NCBI GenBank assembly: GCA_002279935.1
Contig: NCCZ01000004.1
Coordinates: forward strand, 358,632 to 422,631
Length of the DNA stretch: 64,000 bases
Direction: 5' to 3'
Origin: Hyphomicrobium sp. 12-62-95
Lineage (GTDB): Bacteria; Pseudomonadota; Alphaproteobacteria; Rhizobiales; Hyphomicrobiaceae
Part shown: positions 1 to 9,632 of the stretch, in pieces
Numbering within the stretch: position 1 is the first letter of the stretch
Layout: each line of letters starts with the position of its first letter
Made by a program: the position numbers and the translations under genes
Notes under the pieces: generated by a model
What the model saw: only the letters and a program-made list of their open reading frames with translations
Told to the model about the DNA's origin: nothing
Database searches by the model: none

Positions 1-406
1 GCGTCGTCCCGAAAACGGCGATCGTATCGGTCAGGTTTTTCTGCGGATACTGCGGCGTCGTCACCGACCACGGCGTCTGCGTCGCCGCTTCCACAGTCGG
101 CGCCACGATCCCGAGCACGTTGTAGCCCTTCTCCCGCCACTCAGTTTGCGGCAGCCAAGCCTGCTGTAACTGCCGAGCCGCCACGGCGGTCGCCGTATTG
201 CACCCAAGCAGAACGAGCCGCGCGCCGCGCGCAAAGAGCGCGTCCGTCGCAGCCCGCGTCAGGTCGACGATCTCCGCCGACGAGCGATTGCCATAGGGCA
301 CGTTTTTATGGTCGCCGAGATAGGTGAACGAGGCCGAGGGAAACCGCTCGACGAGCGCCCTCAGCACGGTCAACCCGCCAAGCCCGGAATCGAAAACCCC
401 AATCAT
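1..406 (-). CDS. murI: Glutamate racemase, 5' part (cut by window edge)
   Basis: Reading the minus strand from ATG at 406 gives MIGVFDSGLGGLTVL, the N-terminal signature of glutamate racemase, followed by a YLGDHKNVPYGNRS segment and the GCNTATA motif that carries one catalytic cysteine. The enzyme makes D-glutamate for peptidoglycan in the cytoplasm. About 135 residues are visible, half of the usual 265-280; the rest is beyond the left edge. An in-frame TGA lies near 441, so ATG 406 is the only sensible start. It is read in the same direction as fabI, whose stop is about 60 bases upstream. Confidence 0.93.
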   Translation of the reverse strand, partial: MIGVFDSGLGGLTVLRALVERFPSASFTYLGDHKNVPYGNRSSAEIVDLTRAATDALFARGARLVLLGCNTATAVAARQLQQAWLPQTEWREKGYNVLGIVAPTVEAATQTPWSVTTPQYPQKNLTDTIAVFGTT

Positions 407-466
407 GGGCCGTTCAATGCGCCGGTCTGCGGCCCGCCGTCAAGGCAGCGGCCGCAACGCCTTGCC

Positions 467-1342
467 TTATTCCGCCGCTTCGCCGGGCGTGCGGCCCTTT
501 GCGGCGGCGGAGAGTTCCTGCTCAACGGTCTTCAAAACCTCGATCGTCGGCATGGACACGGTGTTATAGCCGCAATCCACAAAGTGAACTTCGCCCGTCA
601 CCGCGCCCGACATATCCGAGAGGAGATACAGCGCCGATCCGCCCACTTCATCGAGCGAGGGCGTTCGCCGCAGCGGCGAGTTTTCCTTCTGGAAATTGAA
701 AATCGCGCGCGCATCGCCCACGCCCGCGCCCGAAAGCGTGCGCATCGGGCCCGCCGACAGCGCATTGACGCGAATGCCCTGCGGACCAAGATCCGCCGCC
801 AGATAACGCACCGAAGCTTCAAGCGCCGCCTTGGCCACGCCCATCACATTGTACGACGGCACCCACCGCGTCGCCCCGCCGTAAGACAGCGTGATCATTG
901 ACCCGCCGTTCGGCATCAGGTCCGCCGCCCGCTTGGCGATTTCCGTGAACGAGAAGCACGAGATCACCATCGTGTTGGTGAAGTTCTCGCGTGTCGTATC
1001 CGCATAGCGGCCCGACAATTCTTTGGGATCGGAGAAGGCGAGTGCATGGACAATGAAGTCTAGGCCGCCCCACTCAGTCTTGATGCGATCGAACACGCGG
1101 TCGACGCTGTCCAGTTCGAGCACGTTGCATTCTTCGATGATCTTCGCGCCGAGGCTCTCGGCCAGCGGCGCGGCCCGGCGGCCGAAGGCGCCGCCCTGAT
1201 AGGTGAACGCCAACTCCGCGCCCTGCCCGGCGAGAATGCGGGCAATACCCCAGGCAATCGAGCGATCATTGGCAACGCCCATGATAAGGCCGCGCTTTCC
1301 AGCCATCAGGGGCTGCGGCTTGGCAAGGTCGAATTCGGACAT
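467..1342 (-). CDS. fabI: Enoyl-ACP reductase (NADH), FabI
   Basis: Last step of the fatty acid elongation cycle: reduces trans-2-enoyl-ACP with NADH. The protein has the FabI-type nucleotide site (GLIMGVANDRSIAWGIA) near residue 20 and the catalytic Tyr...Lys in SYNVMGVAKAALEASVRYLA. With the ATG at 1342 (MSEFDLAKPQ) it is 291 residues, normal for the family. A GAGG sequence stands a few bases upstream. The frame is open to 1417, but that extension resembles nothing in FabI. It is the last gene of the fabA-fabB-fabI set, a layout common in Hyphomicrobiales, and looks intact. Confidence 0.95.
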   Translation of the reverse strand: MSEFDLAKPQPLMAGKRGLIMGVANDRSIAWGIARILAGQGAELAFTYQGGAFGRRAAPLAESLGAKIIEECNVLELDSVDRVFDRIKTEWGGLDFIVHALAFSDPKELSGRYADTTRENFTNTMVISCFSFTEIAKRAADLMPNGGSMITLSYGGATRWVPSYNVMGVAKAALEASVRYLAADLGPQGIRVNALSAGPMRTLSGAGVGDARAIFNFQKENSPLRRTPSLDEVGGSALYLLSDMSGAVTGEVHFVDCGYNTVSMPTIEVLKTVEQELSAAAKGRTPGEAAE

Positions 1343-1490
1343 CGGAGGCCTCGTTCTGGCGCCAGGCGAACGGCCGCGGATCTCGAACCAGCCGGCGCCC
1401 TGCTTGTATAGTTTCATTTTTGACGACCCTGCAGCCGGACCTTGGACGGAGAAGCCGTCGGGTCCACTGAGCCGTCATACGGTCGTGGTG

Positions 1491-2675
1491 TTAACCATCA
1501 TGCCGGCGGAACACGAGAGTTGCATTTGTTCCGCCAAATCCGAAGCTGTTAGACATCACACAGTTAAGCGCAATGTCGTCGATGCGTTTGCGCGCGATCG
1601 GCACGTCCGCGAACGCCGGATCGATCTCGTCGATGTTGGCGCTTTCGCAGACAAATCCGTTGTTCATCATCAAAAGCGAGAAGATCGCCTCCTGCACGCC
1701 GATGGCACCCAGCGAATGACCCGACAGCGACTTCGTCGCCGAAATATGCGGGATCTTGGAGCCGAACACCTCGCGGATCGCGGCGATCTCACGCTCGTCG
1801 CCGACCGGCGTCCCCGTCCCATGCGGGTTGATGTAATCGACGGCCGGCAGCCCCTTCCCGTCCAGGCCCTGCATCGCGAGTTTCATACAGCGCGCAGCAC
1901 CCTCACCCGACGGCGCCACCATGTCGAACCCGTCCGACGTCGCGCCATCCAGTTCTTCCAGCACCAAGACGCCCGCGCCGCCCGCGATCACAAACCCGTC
2001 GCGGTTTTTGTCGTAAGCCCGCGACGCCCGTTCCGGCGTGTCGTTGAAGCGGGTCGACATCGCGCCCATGGCGTCGAACAGGTTTGACAGCGTCCAGTCA
2101 AGCTCTTCGCAGCCGCCCGCAAAAATGATGTCCTGCTTGCCCCACTGGATCAGTTCGGCCGCATTCCCGATGCAGTGCGCGCTGGTCGCGCACGCCGACG
2201 AGATCGAATAGTTGACGCCCTTGATCTGGAAGGACGTGGCCAGCGCCGCCGACGGACCCGAGCACATGGCCTTGGGCACTTCGAACGGCCCGATTTTCTT
2301 TGGCCCGCCCGATTTGATCGTCGTCTCCGCCGCCTCGACAATGGCGCGCGTTGAAGGCCCGCCTGAGCCGACGATGATCCCCGTCCGCTCGTTGACGACA
2401 TCGCTGGCTTCGAGTCCCGAATCGCGGATCGCCTGATCCATGGCGATGTAATTCCACGCCACGCCCGGGTTCATGAACCGCTTCGGCTTACGCGGCACGA
2501 GGCCGTCCCACTCGAGCTTGGGCTCGCCGTGCACTTGGCACTTGAAACCGAGTTCGGCGTACTTGTCCGCACGCGAAATGCCGGATTTGGCCTCGCGCAG
2601 GTTCGCCACGACCTCTTGGGTGTTGTTCCCGATCGAGGAGACGATACCCATCCCAGTGACGACCACGCGCCGCAT
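1491..2675 (-). CDS. fabB: Beta-ketoacyl-ACP synthase I, FabB, with an apparent internal loss
   Basis: Condensing enzyme needed for unsaturated fatty acids, partner of FabA. The catalytic triad is visible: Cys in [14 protein letters not shown], His in [12 protein letters not shown] and His in [12 protein letters not shown]. The protein is 394 residues, short for FabB (about 405). The shortfall is at one place, near position 1950: VLVLEEL is followed directly by [11 protein letters not shown]. In FabB proteins I know, about 16 more residues (a helix plus strand, of the form EHAxARGAxIYAEIVGY) separate these. The loss is in frame. The same kind of loss appears in other genes of this window, so a sequence error is possible. 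Identity is certain; completeness is not. Confidence 0.93.
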   Translation of the reverse strand: MRRVVVTGMGIVSSIGNNTQEVVANLREAKSGISRADKYAELGFKCQVHGEPKLEWDGLVPRKPKRFMNPGVAWNYIAMDQAIRDSGLEASDVVNERTGIIVGSGGPSTRAIVEAAETTIKSGGPKKIGPFEVPKAMCSGPSAALATSFQIKGVNYSISSACATSAHCIGNAAELIQWGKQDIIFAGGCEELDWTLSNLFDAMGAMSTRFNDTPERASRAYDKNRDGFVIAGGAGVLVLEELDGATSDGFDMVAPSGEGAARCMKLAMQGLDGKGLPAVDYINPHGTGTPVGDEREIAAIREVFGSKIPHISATKSLSGHSLGAIGVQEAIFSLLMMNNGFVCESANIDEIDPAFADVPIARKRIDDIALNCVMSNSFGFGGTNATLVFRRHDG

Positions 2676-2752
2676 GCGCTCACAGCCCTTGTATAGTTCA
2701 CCCGCTAAGTCAGTCTGCGCTTGTGGCGCAGGAAGGCATCGATTGGCAACGC

Positions 2753-3274
2753 CTAGCTTTCGGTCGACTTCAGAAGAACCCGCAAATCCTTGGCCTGATA
2801 GATCACTTCACCGTCCGCGATCAGGTCGCCGTCCGCTTCCGCCAGCTTCAGCTTGCGTGCGATCACCCGCTTCACGTTCACGACGTACTGTACGTGCTTG
2901 ATTTGCGGCGTGATTTCCTTGGTGAACTTCACGTCCCCCACGCCCGCCGCGCGTCCTTGCCCGGTCAGCCCCAACCAGCCGAGGTAAAAGCCCGTCAACT
3001 GCCAGAGCGCATCGAGCCCGAGGCAGCCCGGCATCACCGGGTCGCCCTGGAAGTGGCAGTCGAAAAACCAGTTGAGCCGGTCATTCCCCGCCACCTTCAG
3101 TTCGGCCACGATCTGCCCTTTGCCATACGTGCCGCCGGTTTCGCTAATGTGCGAGATGCTATCGAACATCAACATCGGTGGTAGCGGCAACTGGGCATTG
3201 CCCTGCCCGAAGAGCTCACCGCGGCCGCAGGCCAGCAAGTCTTCGAAAGAATAGCTTGGCTGCCGGTCGGCCAT
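2753..3274 (-). CDS. fabA: 3-hydroxydecanoyl-ACP dehydratase/isomerase FabA
   Basis: Dehydrates 3-hydroxydecanoyl-ACP and isomerises trans-2- to cis-3-decenoyl-ACP, the branch point to unsaturated fatty acids. The active-site His and Asp are in [20 protein letters not shown], around residues 75-95. At 173 residues it matches E. coli FabA (172) and aligns end to end without gaps. It lies 77 bases upstream of fabB and is transcribed with it. The irr gene is divergent, as in many Rhizobiales. FabA plus FabB means the anaerobic unsaturated fatty acid route. Confidence 0.96.
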   Translation of the reverse strand: MADRQPSYSFEDLLACGRGELFGQGNAQLPLPPMLMFDSISHISETGGTYGKGQIVAELKVAGNDRLNWFFDCHFQGDPVMPGCLGLDALWQLTGFYLGWLGLTGQGRAAGVGDVKFTKEITPQIKHVQYVVNVKRVIARKLKLAEADGDLIADGEVIYQAKDLRVLLKSTES

Positions 3275-3556
3275 ATCGCGCGTGCCCCCTGAAAACCCGT
3301 CTTGGGGCTTCGCCGCCCAGAGGGTCTGTCTTTTTAACTCTTACCCGCCGTTCAAACGGGAAAACGCGCACAAGGTCAAGCGCACTGGACTTGCGGGACC
3401 CGATGCCGCGTCCAGTTGCGAACGCCGGGCGACATCCCTATACTTGACCTCGTGCATAAGGTTTGGACGCTGCGAGCCGAAAGGGCGCGCCATCCGGGCT
3501 TTGGCCATCTTTGCCGTGCACGTGAGACGACCAATTTAACCCGGTGCCCAAGACCT

Positions 3557-3988
3557 GTGGAAAACGAAGCTGAATTGACCGCAACCCCGACTGTCGAACG
3601 CCTCCGGTCCGCCGGTTTGCGGCCGACCCGGCAACGTGTTTTGCTGGCCGAACTCTTGTTCGGCAAGGGCGACCGTCACGTTTCGGCTGAAATGCTCCAC
3701 GGCGAGGTTCTCGACGTTGGCGAGCAGGTGTCTCTCGCCACGGTTTACAACACGCTGCATCAGTTCACGGATGCCGGTTTGCTCCGCGAACTCGCCATTG
3801 ACGGCTCGAAAGCCTATTTCGACACCAACGTCTCGAACCACAACCACTTCTTCATCGAAGACCGCGGCGAACTCATCGATATTCACGGCGAAAACATTCG
3901 CGTCGACGGTCTCCCTCAGCCGCCCGAGGGCATGCGCATCTCCCATATCGACGTGGTCGTGCGCCTCGTCCCCGACAATAAAAAGTAG
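3557..3988 (+). CDS. irr: Iron response regulator Irr (Fur family)
   Basis: Fur-family repressor/activator; in Rhizobiales Irr senses iron through haem status. The winged-helix part is LRSAGLRPTRQRVLLAELLF followed by SLATVYNTLHQFTDAGLLREL, and the dimerisation part holds a HNHFF histidine cluster. I chose GTG 3557, giving 143 residues, because the open frame back to 3416 has no Fur-like sequence. The haem regulatory motif GCPWHD of Bradyrhizobium Irr is absent, as in most other Irr proteins. Divergent position next to fabA supports Irr over Fur or Zur. The start codon is uncertain by a few residues. Confidence 0.88.
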   Translation: MENEAELTATPTVERLRSAGLRPTRQRVLLAELLFGKGDRHVSAEMLHGEVLDVGEQVSLATVYNTLHQFTDAGLLRELAIDGSKAYFDTNVSNHNHFFIEDRGELIDIHGENIRVDGLPQPPEGMRISHIDVVVRLVPDNKK

Positions 3989-4047
3989 CCGCATCAGGCG
4001 AACGCAAGCGCTGCCGGCGAATTGGCCGCGCGTCGGGGTCCCTCAGG

Positions 4048-4623
4048 CTATCGAATGATCTCGCCAGGGTAGATGCCCCATAACTTGCTCTGCTCGACAT
4101 AGCCCTTGAACGTTTCCACCGTCACGAAACACCAACGGCTGTCGCAGCTTTGGAGGTTGGCGATCACGCCCGCTTCGACCAGCGCGGTTGCCGGCGCCCG
4201 CTCGCTGTCGTCGGCCTTCAACTCCAGTTTTGGAACTTCGGCCCCTTGCTTGACTTCCCATGGCAGAACCTGCGCCGTCCGCCGGCCTGACAGCAGGGCC
4301 TGACTGACCCAGCCGGTCACACCGTCGGCATCGCGCACCTGCCGCCACGTGTCGAACTCCTTGATAATTTCGACCGGCAGGCCGGCCCGCCGGAACACCC
4401 ACTGTGTCGGATAATCCTTGCCCGGCCCCGCGCGCAAATTCACTTCGTCCGATTTCAAGCTGACGAATCGTGGGATCGGCAGACCGCTGACCGACCCCTT
4501 GCCGGCCTCGGCGGCCCCGCTCTCCTGCGCCAGCCCCGCTCCGCTACCCAGAGCCACAATCATGGCAGCCATCATCGCTACGGCGCACGCGCCGCCCGTC
4601 CACGTTCCGATCTCGACCCGCAC
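4048..4623 (-). CDS. Exported SH3-domain protein
   Basis: The useful protein starts at GTG 4623 with a signal peptide (VAMMAAMIVALGSGAGLAQ), then two SH3b-like units. The first contains VNLRAGPGKDYPTQWVFRRAG and WRQVRDADGVTGWVSQALLSG; the second contains IANLQSCDSRWCFVTVETFKGYV. Proteins of this type are periplasmic and probably bind peptidoglycan. It is 191 residues. The frame stays open far upstream to 5757, but that part is antisense to the dehydrogenase gene and is a GC-rich shadow. The stop is 60 bases from the convergent irr stop. Confidence 0.85.
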   Translation of the reverse strand: MRVEIGTWTGGACAVAMMAAMIVALGSGAGLAQESGAAEAGKGSVSGLPIPRFVSLKSDEVNLRAGPGKDYPTQWVFRRAGLPVEIIKEFDTWRQVRDADGVTGWVSQALLSGRRTAQVLPWEVKQGAEVPKLELKADDSERAPATALVEAGVIANLQSCDSRWCFVTVETFKGYVEQSKLWGIYPGEIIR

Positions 4624-4875
4624 GTTCAATTTCCCTTCGTCTCGTCCCCACCGGCGTGGACCACACCAGCGTGGCAGGCGCAAGGCGGTCCAGTCCCGCC
4701 GGCCTTTACAATGGATCGGTGCTGGTCCCCATCCGCTCAACACTTTGTTTTCCCGCCAACCATCTGTTAGACACGGGAAACGATGAGGGACCAGCGTTTC
4801 GGATCCGGGCCGGTGTGGGGCGCCGGGTAGCCGCGGCGGCGGACCCTCTGACCTGCCCTGGCCACGGATCATTTC

Positions 4876-5874
4876 ATGCCCGCAAGCACCAAGAAGCCGA
4901 TCGTCATCGTCACGCGCAAGCTCCCCGACATCGTCGAAACGCGTCTGCGCGAGTTGTTCGACGCGCGCCTCAACGTCGACGACAAGCCCATGTCGCACGC
5001 CGATCTGGTCGAAGCCGCCAAGATCGCCGATGTGATCGTTCCCACCGTGACCGACCGCATTGATCGTGGGATCATCTCGCAGGCCGGCCCTCAGCTGCGC
5101 TTGATCGCCAACTTCGGCACCGGCGTCGACAACATCGACCTCGACACCGCCCGCAACCGCGCCATCACCGTCACCAACACGCCGGGCGTCCTCACCGAGG
5201 ATACCGCCGACATGACCATGGCGCTGATCCTCGCCGTGCCGCGTCGCGTGGCGGAAGGTGCGGCCTACCTGAAGGATGCCAAGTCGAGCTGGCCCGGCTG
5301 GTCGCCCACCTGGATGCTCGGTCACCGCATTTACGGCAAGCGCCTCGGCATCATTGGCATGGGCCGCATCGGCACCGCCGTCGCGCAGCGCGCCAAGGCC
5401 TTCGGCCTCCAGATCCATTACCACAATCGCAAGCGCGTCTCCGCCGACCTCGAGCAGGAATTGGAGGCGACCTACTGGGAAAGCCTCGACCAGATGCTGA
5501 TCCGTATGGACATCGTCTCGGTCAACTGCCCCCACACGCCGGCGACCTACCACCTGCTCTCCGCCCGGCGCTTGAAGCTCCTCAAGCCCTCCTCCTACAT
5601 CGTCAACACCGCCCGCGGTGAAGTGATCGACGAGAATGAGCTGGCCCGCATGATCGAAGCAGGGTCCATCGCTGGCGCCGGCCTCGACGTCTTCGAACAC
5701 GAGCCGTCGATTAATCCCAAGCTCTTGGCGTCCGACCGCGTCGTCGCCTTGCCGCACATGAGTTCAGCGACCATCGAAGGCCGCATCGAAATGGGCGAAA
5801 AAGTCATCATCAACGTGAAAGCCTTTCTCGACGGCCACGCGCCACCCGACAAGGTCCACCCCGCTATGTTCTAA
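4876..5874 (+). CDS. D-2-hydroxyacid dehydrogenase (glyoxylate/hydroxypyruvate reductase type)
   Basis: NAD(P)H-dependent reduction of 2-oxoacids; glyoxylate or hydroxypyruvate is the likeliest substrate. The Rossmann motif is LGIIGMGRIGTAVAQRAKAFG (about residues 156-176). The catalytic Arg is in NTARGEVIDE, the Glu in FEHEPS and the His in LPHMSSATIEGR. Length (332) is typical. It stands alone with its own terminator right after the stop, so it is probably monocistronic. Substrate is inferred from family; a 2-ketogluconate reductase role cannot be excluded. Confidence 0.9.
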   Translation: MPASTKKPIVIVTRKLPDIVETRLRELFDARLNVDDKPMSHADLVEAAKIADVIVPTVTDRIDRGIISQAGPQLRLIANFGTGVDNIDLDTARNRAITVTNTPGVLTEDTADMTMALILAVPRRVAEGAAYLKDAKSSWPGWSPTWMLGHRIYGKRLGIIGMGRIGTAVAQRAKAFGLQIHYHNRKRVSADLEQELEATYWESLDQMLIRMDIVSVNCPHTPATYHLLSARRLKLLKPSSYIVNTARGEVIDENELARMIEAGSIAGAGLDVFEHEPSINPKLLASDRVVALPHMSSATIEGRIEMGEKVIINVKAFLDGHAPPDKVHPAMF

Positions 5875-5878
5875 TAAA

Positions 5879-5904
5879 AAAGGCCGGTCTCGCGACCGGC
5901 CTTT
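5879..5904 (+). terminator. Rho-independent terminator of the dehydrogenase gene
   Basis: A near-perfect hairpin AAGGCCGGTC-tcgc-GACCGGCCTTT starts four bases after the TAA stop, with A-rich and T-rich flanks. It could also stop hemN transcription from the other side. Confidence 0.9.
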
Positions 5905-5932
5905 CTGCTGTCCCCGCTGCCGGCGTCCGGGA

Positions 5933-7285
5933 TTAAACCCCGGCCGAAAACGTCGAATTTCCCTTGCCCAGATAAGCATCGAAGCACGATGCGATAGCCC
6001 GCACAAATGGTTGACCCAGTTCCGTCACGCGAAATCCATCCGGCGTCCGCTCCACGAGGCCTTCCTCGTCCGCCGCAACGAGCTCCTCGGCCTTATCGAT
6101 GACCGGCTGCGCCAGAGCGCCGAACGCCGACTGCAGCGACGACTTCGAAAACTCGAATTCGCACATCAACCGCTCGATGACGGTGGCCCGCATCCGGTCG
6201 TCATCCGACAGCAGAATGCCTTTCACCGTCGCCAGACCCGTGTCCGCAACCCGCCGCTCGTAGTCGGCCCTTGCCACAGCGTTCTGATAATACCCCGTCG
6301 GCAACTGCGAAATCGACGACGCACCCATGCCGATCAGCGCCTCCGCCGTGTCCGTCGTGTAGCCCTGGAAGTTCCGCTTGATCTCGCCCGACGCCAGCGA
6401 GTCGCCCGGCTTGGCAAAATGATCGAGCCCCACCGTCAGATACCCCGCCTCGGTGAGCAAGTGCTCGGCCCGCCGCGACTGCCGGTACCGCGCCATGGTG
6501 TCGGGCAGCGTTGTCTCATCGATCATCGTCTGGTGCTTGGCCCGCGACGGCAGATGCGCATAGCCAAACAGCGCAATCCGGTCCGGAGAGAGCCGGATCA
6601 CCTCATCGATCGTGTTGGCGACGCTGTCTTCTGTCTGGTGCGGCAGGCCGTAAACGAGGTCAATATTGACCCCCTTCACGCCTGCAGCCCGCATGCCGTT
6701 GACGGCCCGTTCCGTCATCTCCACCGATTGCACGCGATTGATCGCCGTCTGCACCCGCGGATTGAAGTCCTGCACGCCGATGGACGCGCGGTTGACGCCG
6801 ATCTCCGCGAACGCCGTCATCTGGTCGTCGTTCAGCCAGCGCGGATCGATCTCCACCGCATATTCCGTCTGCGGGCCGATCGCGAACGAGGACCGCAACG
6901 TCTCCCCCAAGCGCCGGATCTGATCTGCGGAAAGACTGTTTGGCGATCCGCCACCCCAGTGAATATGGGCCACCGGCTTGGCGCCGGGCACCAGTGCCGC
7001 CACCATTAAGATCTCGGTGGTCAGGTGCTGGAAATAGGTTTCGATGGTCTCAGTATTGCGCGTCGCCTTTGTATTGCACCCGCAGTACCAACACATCTGC
7101 GCGCAAAACGGGATGTGAACGTAAAGCGATAGCGCCTGCGACGGCGATAGGCTGCGCAGCCCCTCGCCGAACTCCATCGCCCCCACCTGCGCCGAAAAAT
7201 GCGGCGCTGTCGGGTAGCTCGTATAACGCGGCACCGGGGCCGACATGCGCCGGACGAGTTCGGGGGTCATGATTAGCTCGCTCAA
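5933..7285 (-). CDS. hemN: Oxygen-independent coproporphyrinogen III oxidase HemN
   Basis: Radical SAM enzyme that decarboxylates coproporphyrinogen III to protoporphyrinogen IX without oxygen. The cluster-binding CxxxCxxC lies in FCAQMCWYCGCNT near residue 65, followed by HIHWGGGSPN (SAM binding). RNFQGYTTD, characteristic of true HemN as opposed to HemW, is present. Length 450 is normal. Its ATG overlaps the stop of the hemerythrin gene (ATGA), so the two are co-transcribed, and together they diverge from the cbb3 oxidase operon, which needs haem under low oxygen. Confidence 0.95.
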   Translation of the reverse strand: MSELIMTPELVRRMSAPVPRYTSYPTAPHFSAQVGAMEFGEGLRSLSPSQALSLYVHIPFCAQMCWYCGCNTKATRNTETIETYFQHLTTEILMVAALVPGAKPVAHIHWGGGSPNSLSADQIRRLGETLRSSFAIGPQTEYAVEIDPRWLNDDQMTAFAEIGVNRASIGVQDFNPRVQTAINRVQSVEMTERAVNGMRAAGVKGVNIDLVYGLPHQTEDSVANTIDEVIRLSPDRIALFGYAHLPSRAKHQTMIDETTLPDTMARYRQSRRAEHLLTEAGYLTVGLDHFAKPGDSLASGEIKRNFQGYTTDTAEALIGMGASSISQLPTGYYQNAVARADYERRVADTGLATVKGILLSDDDRMRATVIERLMCEFEFSKSSLQSAFGALAQPVIDKAEELVAADEEGLVERTPDGFRVTELGQPFVRAIASCFDAYLGKGNSTFSAGV

Positions 7286-7953
7286 GACTTGGCGTTGAAG
7301 GGTAAAACGTTGTCAGCCGGCTTGGCGCTCGGGCAGCGGTCGCAGACAGACCGCGCCGACCGCGCGCTGCGGATTGCGACAACTGATTGCTGTGAGCAGC
7401 GGGGATGATCGCTCGCCATGATCCAACCTTGAAGCCCCGCCAGATCGCCTGCCGTTAGCACCTGCCGGGCGACCGGAAGGACCACGCGGTCTTCCCACGC
7501 GATATGCCGGCGTTGACTGTCGAAGTACCCGCGCAGCATGTATCCGAGCATGTCGGGGTTGCTAACTAAGTCCTGCTGCGCCGCAGTTTTCAGCGCATCG
7601 GTCAACTCGACCAGCATCGCCCCATCGCGCTCATGCTCCTCTTCGAGACACGCCAACGCGGCATGCAGCGGGTGGTCTGACGCGACCCGGTCGCGCAACA
7701 CCGGAAACAGCGCCTCCTCCTCAAGTCGCATATGCCTGGGCACGCTGCCTTCTAAGATCGAGACAGCAATGACGGCGAGTGCCTTGTCGAAGCTGTGCGG
7801 CAAACCGTCCGCAATCGCTTCGAGCAGGTCACAAAGCTCGCATTGCAGGGCATGCTCTTCGGCAATCAGCCCTATAGGATCAGGTGTCTGGCACGTCGGA
7901 CTTGGTGACATTCTCCGGTCCACCCGCGGTGTTTGATCGTTCGATAAGGACAC
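7282..7953 (-). CDS. Hemerythrin-like (HHE) domain protein
   Basis: A four-helix protein with the spaced His/Glu residues of HHE domains: LIAEEHALQCELCDLLE, HMRLEEEALFPVLRD, EEEHERDGAMLVEL and RRHIAWEDRVVLPVA. These residues would bind a di-iron centre for oxygen or NO sensing or storage. A cysteine pair (CDRCPS) lies near the C-terminus after the domain. The start is either GTG 7953 (223 residues) or ATG 7911. It is translationally coupled to hemN, suggesting a role in microaerobic or nitrosative conditions; this role is inference. Confidence 0.85.
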   Translation of the reverse strand: MSLSNDQTPRVDRRMSPSPTCQTPDPIGLIAEEHALQCELCDLLEAIADGLPHSFDKALAVIAVSILEGSVPRHMRLEEEALFPVLRDRVASDHPLHAALACLEEEHERDGAMLVELTDALKTAAQQDLVSNPDMLGYMLRGYFDSQRRHIAWEDRVVLPVARQVLTAGDLAGLQGWIMASDHPRCSQQSVVAIRSARSARSVCDRCPSAKPADNVLPFNAKS

Positions 7954-8032
7954 ATGGACCCCGCGCGGTTGTAACTGGCGTTAACCGGCGATCCCGGTGC
8001 GGCGATCACAACCGTTGTTTGGCACCGCGTCA

Positions 8033-8046
8033 TTGATCCAGGTCAA
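8033..8046 (+). promoter_or_regulatory. FNR/FixK-type box (anaerobox)
   Basis: TTGATCCAGGTCAA matches the TTGAT-N4-ATCAA consensus with one mismatch. It is 96 bases before the ccoN start, inside the divergent intergenic region shared with the hemerythrin-hemN pair. A class II position would put the ccoN transcription start near 8080. CRP/FNR regulators FixK and FnrN activate ccoNOQP in Rhizobiales. Confidence 0.8.
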
Positions 8047-8141
8047 CGCTGAAAGAACCCGGTTGCGGGAATAAACTGAAGCTAGCCGTCCGCCCCGTTC
8101 TGAAGAGGGTTTGCGGTTCGAGCATTGAAGGAGGGGAAACC

Positions 8142-9632
8142 GTGTCAGCAACAGCGGCCGTCAAGCCGGCTCTCAGTAATGCGCTCGCAATGGGAAGCGC
8201 AGCAGTCTTCGCAGCCTTGGGCGTCTTCTTGGCGGTCAACGGCGTCGATCCCGTGATGAACCTGCACGGCGCCTTACTCGCCCTGGCGAGCGTGCTGGCC
8301 CTCATCTACATCTTCACCCACCAGACCGAGGAGCGTTCCGGCTATCTCGATGGGCCGATCCGCGTCGCAACCCTGGCTGCCGTCTTCTGGGGTGTCATCG
8401 GTTTTGCCGCCGGCGACTTCATTGCTTGGCAGTTGGCCTTCCCGGCTCTGAACTTCGATCTCCCCTGGACCACCTTCGGACGCCTCCGTCCGCTACACAC
8501 CTCGGCAGTCATCTTCGCCTTCGGCGGCAACGTGCTCTTGGCCACATCGTTCTACGTCGTGCAGCGCACCTCGCGTGCGCGCATGCCCGGCCGTTGGTCG
8601 CCGTGGTTCGTCATCTGGGGCTATCAGCTGTTCATCGTGCTGGCGGCCACGAGCTATGTGCTCGGCGCCACGCAGGGCAAGGAATACGCCGAGCCTGAAT
8701 GGCACGTCGACATCTTCCTGACGATCGTCTGGGTCACCTACCTCCTGGTGTTCCTCGGCACACTCTGGAAGCGCGAAGAGCCTCACATCTACGTCGCCAA
8801 CTGGTTCTACCTCGCCTTCATTGTCACCGTCGCGATGCTCCACCTCGTCAATGGCCTCTCGGTTCCCGTCTCCTTCCTGGGATCGCAGAGCTATCCGGTG
8901 ATGGCCGGTGTCCAGGCCGCAATGACCCAATGGTGGTACGGCCATAACGCGGTTGGCTTCTTCCTCACCGCCGGCTTCCTCGGCATCATGTACTACTTCG
9001 TCCCCAAGCGGGTCGAACGGCCGGTCTACTCCTACCGCCTCTCGATCGTGCACTTCTGGTCGCTGATCTTCCTCTACATCTGGGCCGGTCCCCACCATCT
9101 GCACTACACGGCTCTGCCGGATTGGGCGCAGACGTTGGGCATGACCTTCTCCATCATGCTCTGGATGCCCTCATGGGGCGGCATGATCAACGGCCTCATG
9201 ACGCTCTCGGGCGCCTGGGATCGTCTCCGCACCGACCCCGTTGTCCGCCTGCTCGTCGTGTCGGTAGCCTTCTACGGCATGTCGACCTTCGAAGGTCCGC
9301 TGATGTCCATCAAGGCCGTCAACTCGCTCTCGCACTACACCGACTGGACGATCGGTCATGTGCACTCGGGCGCGCTGGGCTGGGTCGGCATGGTCTCCTT
9401 CGGCGCCATCTACTGCCTCGTTCCCTGGCTGTGGAAGCGTGAGGGTCTCTACTCCATCAAACTCGTGGAATGGCACTTCTGGCTCTCGACCATCGGCATC
9501 GTGCTCTACATCACCTCGATGTGGGTCGCCGGGATCACGCAGGGCCTGATGTGGCGCGCCTACGACAACCTCGGCTTCCTCAAGTCATTCGCGCCGTCGG
9601 CGGGCTTCTGTTCGTCATCGGTGGCTTCGTGA
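8142..9632 (+). CDS. ccoN: cbb3 cytochrome oxidase subunit I CcoN, 3' end frameshifted
   Basis: Catalytic subunit of the high-affinity oxidase, a polytopic inner-membrane protein with low-spin haem b and the b3-CuB centre. Ligand motifs are visible: [41 protein letters not shown] and [18 protein letters not shown] 8142 follows a clear AGGAGG. The frame is normal to [11 protein letters not shown] (about 9580), then reads an unrelated tail and stops at 9632, 496 residues in all. The true last helix continues in another frame at 9584-9751. About 15 residues (normally of the type YSFxExVxAMHPYY) are absent at the junction, so this is a deletion with frameshift or a sequence error. Confidence 0.93.
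   Translation: MSATAAVKPALSNALAMGSAAVFAALGVFLAVNGVDPVMNLHGALLALASVLALIYIFTHQTEERSGYLDGPIRVATLAAVFWGVIGFAAGDFIAWQLAFPALNFDLPWTTFGRLRPLHTSAVIFAFGGNVLLATSFYVVQRTSRARMPGRWSPWFVIWGYQLFIVLAATSYVLGATQGKEYAEPEWHVDIFLTIVWVTYLLVFLGTLWKREEPHIYVANWFYLAFIVTVAMLHLVNGLSVPVSFLGSQSYPVMAGVQAAMTQWWYGHNAVGFFLTAGFLGIMYYFVPKRVERPVYSYRLSIVHFWSLIFLYIWAGPHHLHYTALPDWAQTLGMTFSIMLWMPSWGGMINGLMTLSGAWDRLRTDPVVRLLVVSVAFYGMSTFEGPLMSIKAVNSLSHYTDWTIGHVHSGALGWVGMVSFGAIYCLVPWLWKREGLYSIKLVEWHFWLSTIGIVLYITSMWVAGITQGLMWRAYDNLGFLKSFAPSAGFCSSSVAS

Noticed and set aside
3557..3988. Haem regulatory motif in Irr
   Set aside because: No GCPWHD-like motif present; haem-binding by the N-terminal motif is not claimed.
4048..5757. 569-residue minus-strand frame covering the SH3 protein and antisense to the dehydrogenase
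   Set aside because: Only its end is real; the rest is a GC-rich shadow of the dehydrogenase.
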